Assembly: GCA_944376715.1 (NCBI GenBank)
Contig: CALWDO010000016.1
Location: 1-54,045, forward strand
DNA from: an uncultured Lachnoclostridium sp.
Lineage (GTDB): Bacteria; Bacillota; Clostridia; Lachnospirales; Lachnospiraceae
Length of the DNA stretch: 54,045 nucleotides
Direction of reading: 5' to 3'
The translations under genes were made by a program, and so were the position numbers. Shown here one piece after another: positions 9,072 to 17,683 of the stretch (position 1 is its first letter; each line of letters begins with the position of its first letter). The notes under the pieces were generated by a model, which did not search any database, was not told the origin of the DNA, and saw only the letters and a list, made by a program, of their open reading frames with translations.

Positions 9072-9686
9072 ATGAAGCGAAAAGAAGAGGTACGAAGCAT
9101 ATTGTCAGGACTGGCGGCGGCAGTGTTTTTCCTGGCGGCGTTTCTGGGACTTCACTGGAATTTCTTCCTCTGCATCGTTCTGGCGGTGCTGCTGTTTGAA
9201 GGCGTTTATCTGCTGAGCCGCCCCAGACGGAGAATCGGAAAGATCATTGTGGAAGATCTGGAGAACGGGGAGGAGCTGGAGAAGAAACTGGAAGAAGCCA
9301 GAGAAGACTTTGAGAATATACGCAGATCCATGAAACAGATCGAAGACGCCGAACTGCGGGAACAGTCGGAACAGCTGCATGAGACGGCGGCCCGCATCCT
9401 GAAGTATCTGGAAAAACATCCGGAGAAGATCGGCATGGCCAGACGGTTCATCGACTACTATCAGGATACCGCGTCTTCTCTGCTGGGGAAATATGTGGAA
9501 CTGCAGGAGAGCAGTCTGAAGACAGAGGAAGCGCTGCGTCTGAAAGAGGACACCAAAGGCGCGATCAAGACTTTGAACCGTGCTTTTGAACAACAGTTCC
9601 AGCGCCTGATGAGCAGTGAAATGCTGGATATGGACGCAGAGATCAAACTGCTGGAAAAAATGCGAAAGATGGAGGGGATCACATGA
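9072..9686 (+). CDS. xpaC: XpaC-like membrane protein
   Basis: A 204-residue protein of the XpaC family (named for 5-bromo-4-chloroindolyl phosphate hydrolysis), regularly found next to TelA. It has two N-terminal membrane helices (about residues 8-25 and 28-47), then a long charged coiled-coil-like cytoplasmic part (EELEKKLEEAREDFENIRRSMKQIEDAEL and after). It starts directly after the VWA gene stop and overlaps the next gene by 4 nt. Its enzymatic name is historical; a membrane-linked partner role for TelA is the better inference. Confidence 0.75.
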   Translation: MKRKEEVRSILSGLAAAVFFLAAFLGLHWNFFLCIVLAVLLFEGVYLLSRPRRRIGKIIVEDLENGEELEKKLEEAREDFENIRRSMKQIEDAELREQSEQLHETAARILKYLEKHPEKIGMARRFIDYYQDTASSLLGKYVELQESSLKTEEALRLKEDTKGAIKTLNRAFEQQFQRLMSSEMLDMDAEIKLLEKMRKMEGIT

Positions 9687-10738
9687 AATCCAGAGCACTG
9701 GGAATCATTCTTCTTGCGGTAGTGATCCTGGCTTCCGGAGGATACTATCTGTATTCTTCCCAGAGCAGGGTGACCGTGCTGGACGGATATCTGGGCGGAG
9801 AGAAGATCGGGCTTTTTGAAGATGAAGAGGCGGCGGAGATCCTGAGAAGGGAGTACCATCTGGAATTTCAATATTCCAGAGCAGGCTCCCTGGATATGGT
9901 GACTGCCGATCAGACGGGGATGGACTATCTGTTCCCTTCCAGCCAGACGGCGCTGGCATATTATGAAGACGAGAAAGGGCAGCCGGTGCAGGATGAGATC
10001 ATATTCAATACGCCGATTGTTCTTTATACACATCAGCTTGTCCTGGACGCGCTGATGAGGGAAGGCATCGTGGAAGAAGAGGAGGGGGCCTATTATGCGG
10101 ATATGGTGAAGCTGACAGATCTGATCATGGCAGACACTTCCTGGGCGGATCTGGGGGTTCCGGAGCTCTACGGGAAAGTCTCTGTGGACACGACAGATCC
10201 TGCCAAATCCAATTCCGGCAATATGTTCGCGGCGCTGCTGGCAAATGTGCTAAACGGCGGGGAGACGGTGGACGAGACTACCGTGGAAAACGTTATTCCG
10301 AAGCTTCAGGAGATCTTTGCCAGACTGGGATATATGGAGACGTCGTCTTCTGATCTGTTCAATCAGTTCCTGCGGATGGGAGTGGGAGCGAAGCCGATGA
10401 TCGCCGGATATGAGAGCCAGCTTCTGGAATTCGCGGTGGAAAATCCGGAGGATTATGAACAGATGAAGGATGATCTGGTGATGATCTATCCGTCTCCTAC
10501 CGTATGGTCCACACACGTATATATTGCGCTGGACGAAGCCGGGCGCGCAGGAGCGGAGGCGCTGCTGGACAGAGACATCCAGAAGCTGGCATGGGAAAAG
10601 CATGGATTCCGGACCAGCACTTACGGGGCGGCAAGCCAGAGTTTTGAAGGAATAATAGAAGAAATGGCGCCGGAGGTGACCAGAGTGATGCAGGTGCCGG
10701 ATTATCCGGTCATGAGGCGGATCATAGACAGTCTGTAG
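9683..10738 (+). CDS. Membrane-anchored solute-binding-like protein
   Basis: A 351-residue protein with one N-terminal membrane segment (about residues 5-24) and no lipobox, followed by a fold like bacterial extracellular binding proteins: DPAKSNSGNMFAALLANVL matches the TSATQSNSG stretch of the first gene of the operon, and there is a late KLAWEKHGFRTSTYGA. It looks like a paralogue of the binding domain of the VWA fusion, without the VWA part. It overlaps xpaC by 4 nt (ATGA) and precedes telA by 14 nt. It probably stays anchored with its binding domain outside the cell. There is no ABC permease or ATPase in the operon, so transport is unlikely. Confidence 0.72.
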   Translation: MKSRALGIILLAVVILASGGYYLYSSQSRVTVLDGYLGGEKIGLFEDEEAAEILRREYHLEFQYSRAGSLDMVTADQTGMDYLFPSSQTALAYYEDEKGQPVQDEIIFNTPIVLYTHQLVLDALMREGIVEEEEGAYYADMVKLTDLIMADTSWADLGVPELYGKVSVDTTDPAKSNSGNMFAALLANVLNGGETVDETTVENVIPKLQEIFARLGYMETSSSDLFNQFLRMGVGAKPMIAGYESQLLEFAVENPEDYEQMKDDLVMIYPSPTVWSTHVYIALDEAGRAGAEALLDRDIQKLAWEKHGFRTSTYGAASQSFEGIIEEMAPEVTRVMQVPDYPVMRRIIDSL

Positions 10739-10752
10739 AAAAGGAGAAGAAA

Positions 10753-11889
10753 ATGGCAGAGATTACATTGGCAGATCTGGCGCGGGCCAGAGGACAGCAG
10801 GAGACTGCGGATACGGAACAGGGAGAACTCACAGAAGTAAAATCGCAGATGCCTGTTTTTACGGAAGAGGAACAGAAGAAGATCCGTGAAATCCGGGAAT
10901 CGATTGATTTGATGGATTCTCAGGCGGTGATACAGTACGGCGTAGGCGCGCAGCGGAACCTCTCGGATTTCGCGGATACGGTTCTGGGGAATGTCCGCAG
11001 TAAAGATACCGGTTATGTGGGAGGCCTTTTATCCGATCTGGTTATCCAGGTGAAGGGTATGGATATCACGAAGCCGGGAGACGGGGAAGGGATCCTGGAT
11101 AAAATCCCGTTTGTACGCAACGCCCGGAACAGTCTGGAAAAATTCCGGGAACGCTATGCGAAAGTGGAAGTTCAGATAGACCGGATTGAAGGCGAACTGG
11201 AAAAAGCCCGGGTCAGCATGCTGAAAGATATTGGCATGTTTGATACCATGTATGAAAAAAACCTGGAATATTTCAGGGAACTGCAGATCTATATTGAAGC
11301 AGGGGAAGAAAAACTGACCGAGCTGCGGGAAAAAACGCTGCCGGGCCTCAGGGCGGAAGCAGAGCGTTCGGATGATCCTATGGCGGCGCAGCTGGTGAAT
11401 GACTTTGAGGAGACGGTGAGCAGATTTGAGAAAAAACTGTATGATCTCAAACTGAGCCGTACGATTGCCATCCAGACGGCGCCGCAGATCAAACTGATCC
11501 AGAATAATGACAAACTGCTGGTAGAACGTATTCAGACGGCTGTCATGAACACGATTCCTGTATGGAAAGGCCAGATCGTCATCGCATTGGGACTGTACCG
11601 TCAGGAAAAGACCTTGAAGATGCAGAAAGAAGTGATGAATACGACGAACGAGCTTCTGAAAAAGAATTCAGAGTTGTTGAAATCCAATACGGTGGAGACG
11701 GCAAGAGCATCGGAGGCCGGGATCGTGGAAATCGATACCCTGCGCAAAGTAAACGAGAACCTGATCTCCACGATTGAGGAGACTCTTCGGATCCAGCAGG
11801 AAGGAAGACAGAAACGACAGGCGGCAGAACAGGAACTGGCAAGGCTGGAAGACGAGTTAAGAAACAAACTGATGGCCGCGAGAGAATAA
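10753..11889 (+). CDS. telA: TelA-family (toxic anion resistance) protein
   Basis: A 378-residue, mostly helical cytoplasmic protein of the TelA/KlaA family, originally linked to tellurite resistance and now grouped with Ter-type stress systems. Family phrases are seen: NARNSLEKFRERYAKVEVQIDRIEGELEKARVSMLKDIGMFDTMYEKNLEYFRELQIYIEAGEEKL, QIKLIQNNDKLLVERIQTAVMNTIPVWKGQIVIALGLYRQ and TNELLKKNSELLK. Length is normal for the family. It is the last gene of the operon; RBS AAAGGAGA precedes the ATG. The exact stress cue is unknown. Confidence 0.92.
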   Translation: MAEITLADLARARGQQETADTEQGELTEVKSQMPVFTEEEQKKIREIRESIDLMDSQAVIQYGVGAQRNLSDFADTVLGNVRSKDTGYVGGLLSDLVIQVKGMDITKPGDGEGILDKIPFVRNARNSLEKFRERYAKVEVQIDRIEGELEKARVSMLKDIGMFDTMYEKNLEYFRELQIYIEAGEEKLTELREKTLPGLRAEAERSDDPMAAQLVNDFEETVSRFEKKLYDLKLSRTIAIQTAPQIKLIQNNDKLLVERIQTAVMNTIPVWKGQIVIALGLYRQEKTLKMQKEVMNTTNELLKKNSELLKSNTVETARASEAGIVEIDTLRKVNENLISTIEETLRIQQEGRQKRQAAEQELARLEDELRNKLMAARE

Positions 11890-11912
11890 CAAAGAATCAG
11901 AACGGCGGATAC

Positions 11913-11950
11913 GGCCGGGGGAGCTTGAAAGTTTCCCCGGCCTGTTATAT
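11913..11950 (+). terminator. Probable terminator after telA
   Basis: GGCCGGGG pairs with CCCCGGCC (10 bp counting the G-T and A-T below), followed only by TGTTATAT, so the T-tract is weak and some read-through into the Hpt gene is possible. Confidence 0.55.
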
Positions 11951-11999
11951 GATGAAAGAAAACGGACCGCAGATAAATGGTCCGGGATCGGAGAGAAAG

Positions 12000-12353
12000 A
12001 TGACGCCGGAAGAATTCTATAAAGAGATTGGAGCGGATTATCAGACCGCATTGTCCAGGATGATGGGAAATCAGGGGCTGCTTGCGCGGATGCTGAAAAA
12101 ATTTGAGAATGACAGGAACTATGAGGCGCTGGAAAAAGCCATGGAAGAAAATGACTATGAAGGGATCTTTGCCGCCGCCCATACGTTGAAAGGCGTGGCG
12201 GGAAATCTGGAGCTTACGCCGCTTTATGAAACGTGTACGCGTCTGTCCGACGCCACCCGCGGCGGGAAAAAAGACGGCGATGTGCAGGGCCTTTTTCTCG
12301 CGGTACGGGAGGCATATCGGAATGTGATGGAGAACGTGAAAAAGCTGGCATAG
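12000..12353 (+). CDS. Hpt (histidine phosphotransfer) domain protein
   Basis: A 117-residue single Hpt domain. The phospho-accepting His is H61 in AAHTLKGVAGNL, and the C-terminal helix is of normal type. Such proteins relay phosphate between hybrid kinases and response regulators. No hybrid kinase is near; the neighbouring HK/RR pair is of classical orthodox type and should not need one, so its partners are likely elsewhere. GGAGAG precedes ATG 12000; an upstream in-frame extension (11925) runs through the terminator and is rejected. It converges on the HK gene with 3 bp between stops. Confidence 0.88.
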   Translation: MTPEEFYKEIGADYQTALSRMMGNQGLLARMLKKFENDRNYEALEKAMEENDYEGIFAAAHTLKGVAGNLELTPLYETCTRLSDATRGGKKDGDVQGLFLAVREAYRNVMENVKKLA

Positions 12354-12356
12354 CTT

Positions 12357-13724
12357 TCATGATTTTATAGGCAGGAAAACTTTTACAGTCAGCCCGTGAG
12401 GGACAGTATCAGAAAACTGTATCTTTCCCTGATGGGCGCGGACGATCTGCCGCACCAGTTTTAACCCCAGTCCATGCTCAGATTTTCCGCCGCAGTTTCG
12501 GGTGCTGGAAATGTCCTGTCCCTGGTTCAGCGCGGCAAGCAGCGCCGGAGAAAGCCCGATACCGTCGTCCGATACCGTGTAGAGATAATATCCGTCTTCC
12601 TCTCCGGCAGAAAGGATGATCCTGCATCCCTGCGGATTGTGAATCACGCTGTTTCGGATCAGATTATCCAGCATTCGCAGCAGAAGACTGCTGTCTCCGG
12701 AAAAAGGAAGGCTTCGTCCCGGCCGTGCCTCGGAAAATGCAATCTCATACTGCTGCGGCAAACCGCTGTTAAGCGCCTCGCCGGCAGCCAGCCGGCCTGT
12801 TTCTGCCAGATCGACATTTTTGACCTGGACAGGCTGAAGCGCGTATTCCAGTTTGGTGGTCAGATTCAGATCATCGATCAGCCTTTTCATTTTTTCACTT
12901 TCCAGGCGGATAATCCCGGCCTGTTTCCTGGCTTCCTGCGGAAGTACATCGTTTTCTTCCAGCTCGCTGGCATATCCCAGTACGATGGAAAGCGGCGTGC
13001 GGATATCATGGGACACGCCGCGGATCCATTCGGCTCTTGTATTATCTTTCCGGCTCATATAGTCGGCTGCCCGGTTCAGACCCCTGCTGATTTCAGCCAG
13101 TTCCCCCTGCTCTTCCAGATGCCGCGGTTTGCCGCGGCTCAGATCCTGAATGCCCTGTAAGATGGGAGTCAAGGCTTTCTCTACTTTGCGGGTATTGCGC
13201 AGGATCAGAAAAATAATCAGAAACAGATTGCACAGGAAGACTGCGGCGATTCCGCCTGCCATAACTTCTATATAGGGCCATTCCAGAGAATAGTAAAATT
13301 TTACCAGGGTCCGGGGCTGCAGACCGGCTACCATCAGGCTGCCGTCCTCCCGCGCCCATATCTTTACCGGATAACTGTCCAGATACCAGCGGCTGAAGGA
13401 AGCAATGTCCGCGCTGGTATAAGACCGCGGCAGATCTTCCGGCAGATCCTGCTGCCAGACAACATTCCCGTTCTCATCCAGCAGCATGGCCCACGCGTCG
13501 TTTTTCCGCAGTATGGAAAGGGCGGCACTGTCGGCGGTCCAGGCGCCGTCCTGCCATACTACGCCGTCTGAAAGATCCCGGACAGAGAGAGAGGTCCCGG
13601 AACCGCTCATACTCCCTATGACCATGACTGCAAAAAAGAGCGCGATATTGATACCCAGGAATAAAAATATGATTCCGATCATGGAAAGAATATAACGTCG
13701 GAAGAAACGCTGTACAGAATTCAT
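12357..13724 (-). CDS. Sensor histidine kinase (two-component system)
   Basis: A 455-residue membrane kinase. TM1 is about residues 12-38, an extracellular sensor of about 115 residues follows, TM2 is about 152-176, then a HAMP-like linker, a HisKA domain with phospho-acceptor H239 (GVSHDIRTPLS), and a HATPase domain with N box (NLIRNSVIHN), G1 (DDGIGL) and G2 (GLGLKLV). Its start overlaps the stop of the response regulator gene by 4 nt and has AAGGAGG. Divergent to an ABC exporter operon, as in systems that sense cell-envelope-active peptides; the large extracellular loop means it can sense directly. Confidence 0.95.
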   Translation of the reverse strand: MNSVQRFFRRYILSMIGIIFLFLGINIALFFAVMVIGSMSGSGTSLSVRDLSDGVVWQDGAWTADSAALSILRKNDAWAMLLDENGNVVWQQDLPEDLPRSYTSADIASFSRWYLDSYPVKIWAREDGSLMVAGLQPRTLVKFYYSLEWPYIEVMAGGIAAVFLCNLFLIIFLILRNTRKVEKALTPILQGIQDLSRGKPRHLEEQGELAEISRGLNRAADYMSRKDNTRAEWIRGVSHDIRTPLSIVLGYASELEENDVLPQEARKQAGIIRLESEKMKRLIDDLNLTTKLEYALQPVQVKNVDLAETGRLAAGEALNSGLPQQYEIAFSEARPGRSLPFSGDSSLLLRMLDNLIRNSVIHNPQGCRIILSAGEEDGYYLYTVSDDGIGLSPALLAALNQGQDISSTRNCGGKSEHGLGLKLVRQIVRAHQGKIQFSDTVPHGLTVKVFLPIKS

Positions 13725-14416
13725 GATGCGGCCTCCTTAAGATTGAGACGGTAACCGATTCCTTTTACTGTCACCAGAGAAACCGGCCTGGAGGGGTTTT
13801 CTTCTATCTTTTCTCTCAGGTGCCGGATGTGGGTGGAAAGGGTAGTCTCGTATCCTTGCCAGAACTCTCCGCATATGGTCTCGCACAAGGCTCCTGTAGT
13901 GACGATTCGCCCCGCGTTTTCATACAGTTTTTCAAAGAGCTGCAGCTCTTTCGCCGTCAATGATATTCGTTCTCCATTTTTCCATACTTCCGCATTCGCC
14001 ATATCCACGGTGGAACCGGCCAGCGCCACCTGCTCTTTCCGCTCCGGGTAGGCGCGGCTTAAGATGGCGCCTGCCCGCAGGAGCAGTTCTTTCGGCAAAA
14101 AAGGCTTGGGAAGATAGTCGTCCGCGCCGTTTTCCAATCCCTCAATGCGGTCTTCGGCTTCGCCGCGGGCGGTGAGCATCAGGACGGGAACACGGCTTGC
14201 GCGGCGTATCTCTCTCAGGACAGAAAATCCGTCCATACCCGGCATCATCACATCCAGGACAACCAGATCCGGCTGCTCTTCACGCCAGAGGCGGAGCGCC
14301 TCGAGCCCTGACGAGGCGGTGAGAAGGTCATGGTAGCCTGCCCGCCGGAAAATAGAGAGAAGCATTTCCAGAAGCCCCCGGTCATCATCGGCCAGTAATA
14401 TTCTATAATCTGCCAT
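13721..14416 (-). CDS. OmpR/PhoB-family response regulator
   Basis: A 231-residue response regulator. The receiver domain has acidic pocket D10-D12 and phospho-acceptor D55 (VVLDVMMPGMDGF), the switch Thr in LMLTARGE and Lys in YLPKPF. The C-terminal winged helix is of OmpR type (FWQGYETTLSTHIRHLREKIEENPSRP, VKGIGYRL). It is first in the HK operon. AGGGGA lies upstream of the ATG. TATAAT on the minus strand at 14456-14451 is a candidate -10. The likely target is the divergent ABC operon, where a dyad ATCTC-N6-GAGAT is seen near 14526-14541. Confidence 0.95.
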   Translation of the reverse strand: MADYRILLADDDRGLLEMLLSIFRRAGYHDLLTASSGLEALRLWREEQPDLVVLDVMMPGMDGFSVLREIRRASRVPVLMLTARGEAEDRIEGLENGADDYLPKPFLPKELLLRAGAILSRAYPERKEQVALAGSTVDMANAEVWKNGERISLTAKELQLFEKLYENAGRIVTTGALCETICGEFWQGYETTLSTHIRHLREKIEENPSRPVSLVTVKGIGYRLNLKEAAS

Positions 14417-14525
14417 AAATCATTCCCCTTTATCATCCGTTGTTATCTGTATTATACCCTCCCCAATGTCATTCGGCTATTCTTCGGTGAAAATCTCAGA
14501 GATAAATCAAGGTTGGCTCAGCGTT

Positions 14526-14541
14526 ATCTCAGAACAGAGAT
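14526..14541. promoter_or_regulatory. Dyad in the HK/RR-ABC divergent region, candidate regulator site
   Basis: ATCTC-N6-GAGAT, just upstream of a TGn-TATCTT element (14541-14549) that may be the extended -10 of the ABC operon. Its position fits a response-regulator activated promoter without a good -35. Confidence 0.35.
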
Positions 14542-14578
14542 GCTATCTTATAGGCAGCACGAAAGGAGATATCTGATT

Positions 14579-15502
14579 ATGAGCAATTATATCATCGAGA
14601 CCCGAGGTCTCACGAAAAAGTATGGAGAGCAGACCAGCGTATCCAAATTGTCTCTTCATGTGAGAAAAGGGCGTATCTACGGGCTCCTGGGACGGAACGG
14701 AGCCGGTAAAACGACAACCATGCGGATGCTTCTGGGGCTGACGGAGCCGACTTCCGGAGACGTGAAAATCTTCGGCAAACCGCTTCGCGGCAATGAGAAA
14801 AAGATCCTGCCCCGTATCGGCTCCCTGATCGAATCGCCGGGGTTTTATCCGAATCTGACCGGGACGGAAAACCTGCGGATTTTTGCCGATCTGAGAGGGT
14901 TGAAAGGTCCGAAATATATCAAGAATGCCATGGAACTGGTCAATCTGCCTTATAAAGACAAAAAATTGTTTTCCCAGTATTCTCTCGGCATGAAACAGCG
15001 TCTGGCGATTGCCCTGGCCGTCATGCACAATCCCGAGCTCCTGATACTGGACGAACCGATCAACGGGCTTGACCCCATCGGTATCGCGGAGGTGCGTGAT
15101 TTCATACGGAATCTGTGCGACGCCACGGGAAAAACCATCCTGATTTCCAGCCATATACTTTCCGAGATCTCTCTGCTGGCCGACGATATCGGCATTATCG
15201 ACCATGGCGTTCTGCTGGAGGAAGAAAGTCTGGAAGAACTGGAGAAGAAGAATGGAAAATATTTTCGATTTACAGTGTCCAACGCGGCGGCGGCATCCGG
15301 ACTGCTTCAGGACAGGATGGGTATCCGGAATATGGAAATAGACAGTTCCACGAAACTGACCGTCCGGGATTCCCGGCTGGATGCGGGCACGGCTGTCCGC
15401 CTGTTTGTGGACGAGGGGCTGACCGTATCCGACGCGCATCTCTATGAGGATACTCTGGAGGATTACTTTAAAAAAGTTACGGGAGGTGAGGGTATTGCTT
15501 AG
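14579..15502 (+). CDS. ABC transporter ATP-binding protein (BcrA/LanF-type)
   Basis: A 307-residue ATPase of the bacitracin/lantibiotic-protection export type. Walker A GRNGAGKTT, Q-loop region followed by ESPGFYPNLTGTENL, a degenerate signature YSLGMKQRLAIALAV, Walker B LLILDEPINGLDP and a switch His in LISSHILSE; the C-terminal accessory part (about 220-307) is typical for this group. AAGGAGA precedes ATG 14579; the longer in-frame start at 14513 lies in the promoter region. It overlaps the first permease gene by a few nucleotides. Expected to export or expel a membrane-active peptide together with the two permeases. Confidence 0.92.
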   Translation: MSNYIIETRGLTKKYGEQTSVSKLSLHVRKGRIYGLLGRNGAGKTTTMRMLLGLTEPTSGDVKIFGKPLRGNEKKILPRIGSLIESPGFYPNLTGTENLRIFADLRGLKGPKYIKNAMELVNLPYKDKKLFSQYSLGMKQRLAIALAVMHNPELLILDEPINGLDPIGIAEVRDFIRNLCDATGKTILISSHILSEISLLADDIGIIDHGVLLEEESLEELEKKNGKYFRFTVSNAAAASGLLQDRMGIRNMEIDSSTKLTVRDSRLDAGTAVRLFVDEGLTVSDAHLYEDTLEDYFKKVTGGEGIA

Positions 15503-16298
15503 ACTGCTGCGATGTGAATTTGCCAAGCTGAAACGCAGGCCCCTGTTCTTCGGGGCGGCGGCTGTCTCGGCCCTGATCCCGCTGGGGTGCGCGCTGTTCC
15601 TGCCGGATTTCAAAGCGTTTACAAGCGGCGCGGAAGCGGTGGACAGGATGATGGCCTCTTTATTCCAGATGAGCGCGTATATGCTGCTCATGCCCGCGCT
15701 GGTGGTGCTTGCTTCCAATCTGCTTTTTGAGGAGCAGGACAACGACACGCTGAAAAATTTGATTACCGTTCCTGTGAACAAGTCTGATCTGGCACTGGCG
15801 AAGATGGCCCTGCTGTTCTTATTTGCGGCGGCTTTCATGGCGGCAGGCGGCCTGGTCATCCTGGTGATTGTGCTGGCGGCAGGATGGGAACCGGTGGGAT
15901 TCTGGAGGCTTTTCTGGGTAGGCATCGGTCAGGGGATCATGATGTGGGCCGGGTCGCTGCCCTGTATCCTTCTGGTGGTATTTTTGAACCGCAGTTATAT
16001 TATCTCTGTGATCATCACGTTCTTTTATACAACGGTCAATTACATCTGCAGTATGAATGATGCGTTCATCATGCAGCCGTTTGGATTCAACCTGGGCACG
16101 CTGCTGCCCGGTCCCTTAAGTTTTCGCTGGTATTATCAGTATTTTGATACATCAAAGATCGGCGCGGAGACGGCGGCGCTGGTGGAGCGGATCAGTCCTT
16201 ATTTTGTAACCGTCCCGCAGGCGTTTTTCATAGTCTGCATAGAAACGGCGCTGTTTTTGACTTTGATCGCATGGGTCTATAAGCGCCAGGGCTGTTAA
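15495..16298 (+). CDS. ABC-2 type permease, first of two
   Basis: A 267-residue, six-helix permease of the lantibiotic-protection (MutE/EpiE-like) type, start LRLLRCEFAKLKRRP, then hydrophobic helices. The start is a TTG at 15495 after GGGAGGTGAGG, overlapping the ATPase stop by 8 nt; a GTG at 15486 in frame is the alternative. The pattern FEEQDNDTLKNLITVPVNKSDLALAKM is shared with the next permease (REN-TNDTMKNLLTVPVSYPGLLGGKL), showing they are paralogous halves of one transporter. Confidence 0.85.
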   Translation: MLRLLRCEFAKLKRRPLFFGAAAVSALIPLGCALFLPDFKAFTSGAEAVDRMMASLFQMSAYMLLMPALVVLASNLLFEEQDNDTLKNLITVPVNKSDLALAKMALLFLFAAAFMAAGGLVILVIVLAAGWEPVGFWRLFWVGIGQGIMMWAGSLPCILLVVFLNRSYIISVIITFFYTTVNYICSMNDAFIMQPFGFNLGTLLPGPLSFRWYYQYFDTSKIGAETAALVERISPYFVTVPQAFFIVCIETALFLTLIAWVYKRQGC

Positions 16299-16311
16299 GG
16301 AGGTGAGAAGC

Positions 16312-17118
16312 ATGCGGAGTATTATCAAAGGCGAATGGCGGAAGCTGCGGCGGTGCCAGATCCTGCTGGTAGGGATCGTGGCCCTGGCTCTCTGCCCTGT
16401 GGTGCAATACGGTTCCCAACTGGTCATGAATCCCGAGCTTCGAGACCCCGGTTATAATTTTGTAAGTCTTTTCAACAGTGTCATATGGGGAAACACCCAG
16501 ATCTTTCTGCCCATCTCGCTTGTGATGATCGGAGGATGGATCATAGACCGGGAAAACACGAATGATACCATGAAAAATCTGCTTACGGTTCCGGTCTCTT
16601 ATCCCGGACTGCTGGGCGGAAAACTGACGATAACCGTAATCCTGTCGCTGATATTTGGAGTATACAGCGTATTTGTGACGCTTCTGACCGGAACCGCGGC
16701 AGGCCTGGACGGATTATCCCCGGCGGTTCTTGCAGGCCAGGGCGCGCAGGTGATCGGGGCTGCTTTTAACACATGCCTGGTGTGCATGCCGGTCATCCTG
16801 ATATTCGGCCAGATGCGGGGCGCTTATCTTGGAGGATCGCTTCTGACCTTCTTTCTCGGATACTGCATCCTGTTTTTTAAAAGCGGTTTCATGCTCTCCG
16901 CCTATCCCTTTTCCGCGGCGCTGGTTCTCGCCGGGTTCGATATGCAGGAGTATAACGGCGCCACAGAAGCCACCAGTATCCCGCTGGCGTTTTTGGGGAT
17001 GGCGGCGGTCATTGCCCTGACCATGGCGCTTCTGCTGTTTTCTCATCCCGGCAGCAAAACGGGGACGGCTAAGAAGAAAAAGAAAAGAGGGCGCGGGAGA
17101 CGGTACCCGGGCAGATAG
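16312..17118 (+). CDS. ABC-2 type permease, second of two
   Basis: A 268-residue permease (MutG/EpiG-like) with six predicted helices. The conserved cytoplasmic TNDTMKNLLTVPVSYPGLLGGKL segment matches that of the first permease. AAGGAGGTG sits 6 nt upstream of ATG 16312; the GTG at 16303 overlaps the RBS and is rejected. The C-terminus ends with a long lysine/arginine tail (KKKKKRGRGRR), unusual and probably a membrane-interface anchor. Confidence 0.85.
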   Translation: MRSIIKGEWRKLRRCQILLVGIVALALCPVVQYGSQLVMNPELRDPGYNFVSLFNSVIWGNTQIFLPISLVMIGGWIIDRENTNDTMKNLLTVPVSYPGLLGGKLTITVILSLIFGVYSVFVTLLTGTAAGLDGLSPAVLAGQGAQVIGAAFNTCLVCMPVILIFGQMRGAYLGGSLLTFFLGYCILFFKSGFMLSAYPFSAALVLAGFDMQEYNGATEATSIPLAFLGMAAVIALTMALLLFSHPGSKTGTAKKKKKRGRGRRYPGR

Positions 17119-17126
17119 GAGGAAAA

Positions 17127-17591
17127 GTGGTTTTGAAAAAAATAATATTCTTATTTTTAATTATGTGCTGCTTTATATCTATGACAGCATGCTCGAAAGA
17201 TGAAATCATTGAACAATACAATCAGGCATTGCAGGCACTGCCCGATACCGGGCTGACAGATAAGAAGGAGCTGCAGGGGAAACGCAGTCCGGGTACAGAC
17301 AGCTATGTGGGAACTTACGAAGCGAACTATGAAGATTTTTCCGGCGAAGAGGTCCTTTTCGGAGGCACCGCGCTTGAACGGGACGGCGGAAACGAAATAG
17401 AAATCTCCTGTCATATGGATACGGAAAGCGGAACATTGAAACTGATCCTGCAGACAGGGGCAGACGAGCCGGAGATCCTGTGCGATACGGAAGATTCATA
17501 TTCCGGAACAATTGATCTGCCCTCGGCAAGCAACTATATTACCGTGGTGGCGGAGCACTATACAGGGACGTTGGAATTAGCGGTTCAATAA
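17127..17591 (+). CDS. Small lipoprotein of the ABC exporter operon
   Basis: A 154-residue predicted lipoprotein with a hydrophobic signal and lipobox MTAC (Cys near residue 22). The mature part is acidic and beta-rich (YVGTYEANYEDFSGEEVLFGG, then IEISCHMDTESGTLKLILQ, ending in a repeated YTGTLEL pattern), with no family I can name. It starts with GTG (TTG at 17133 is an alternative) 8 nt after the second permease, preceded by AGGAGG. Its place suggests an accessory immunity-type lipoprotein that binds the exported compound at the outer face. Confidence 0.7.
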   Translation: MVLKKIIFLFLIMCCFISMTACSKDEIIEQYNQALQALPDTGLTDKKELQGKRSPGTDSYVGTYEANYEDFSGEEVLFGGTALERDGGNEIEISCHMDTESGTLKLILQTGADEPEILCDTEDSYSGTIDLPSASNYITVVAEHYTGTLELAVQ

Positions 17592-17673
17592 GATAAAAAG
17601 CGCTGATAAGCTTTATCGACTTATCCCCCTTTCTGTGATATGATTACGGATATACGATCATAAAACGGAAAGG
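17592..17673 (+). repeat. 82-bp direct repeat, copy 1 (promoter and RBS)
   Basis: Begins GATAAAAAGC and ends AAACGGAAAGG; it differs from copy 2 (18767-18848) at only two adjacent bases (GC versus AT). It carries a promoter TCGACT (17616-17621), 17 bp, extended -10 TGA-TATGAT (-10 at 17639-17644), a GATAA-GCT-TTATC dyad and most of the Shine-Dalgarno site of the DUF1016 gene. Confidence 0.95.
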
Positions 17674-17683
17674 AGAGATGTGT

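Noticed and set aside
11925-11999. Upstream extension of the Hpt protein
   Set aside because: It begins inside the telA terminator hairpin; ATG 12000 has a proper RBS.
12474-13160. Long plus-strand open frame opposite the histidine kinase
   Set aside because: Antisense shadow of a kinase with all motifs intact; no RBS or family.
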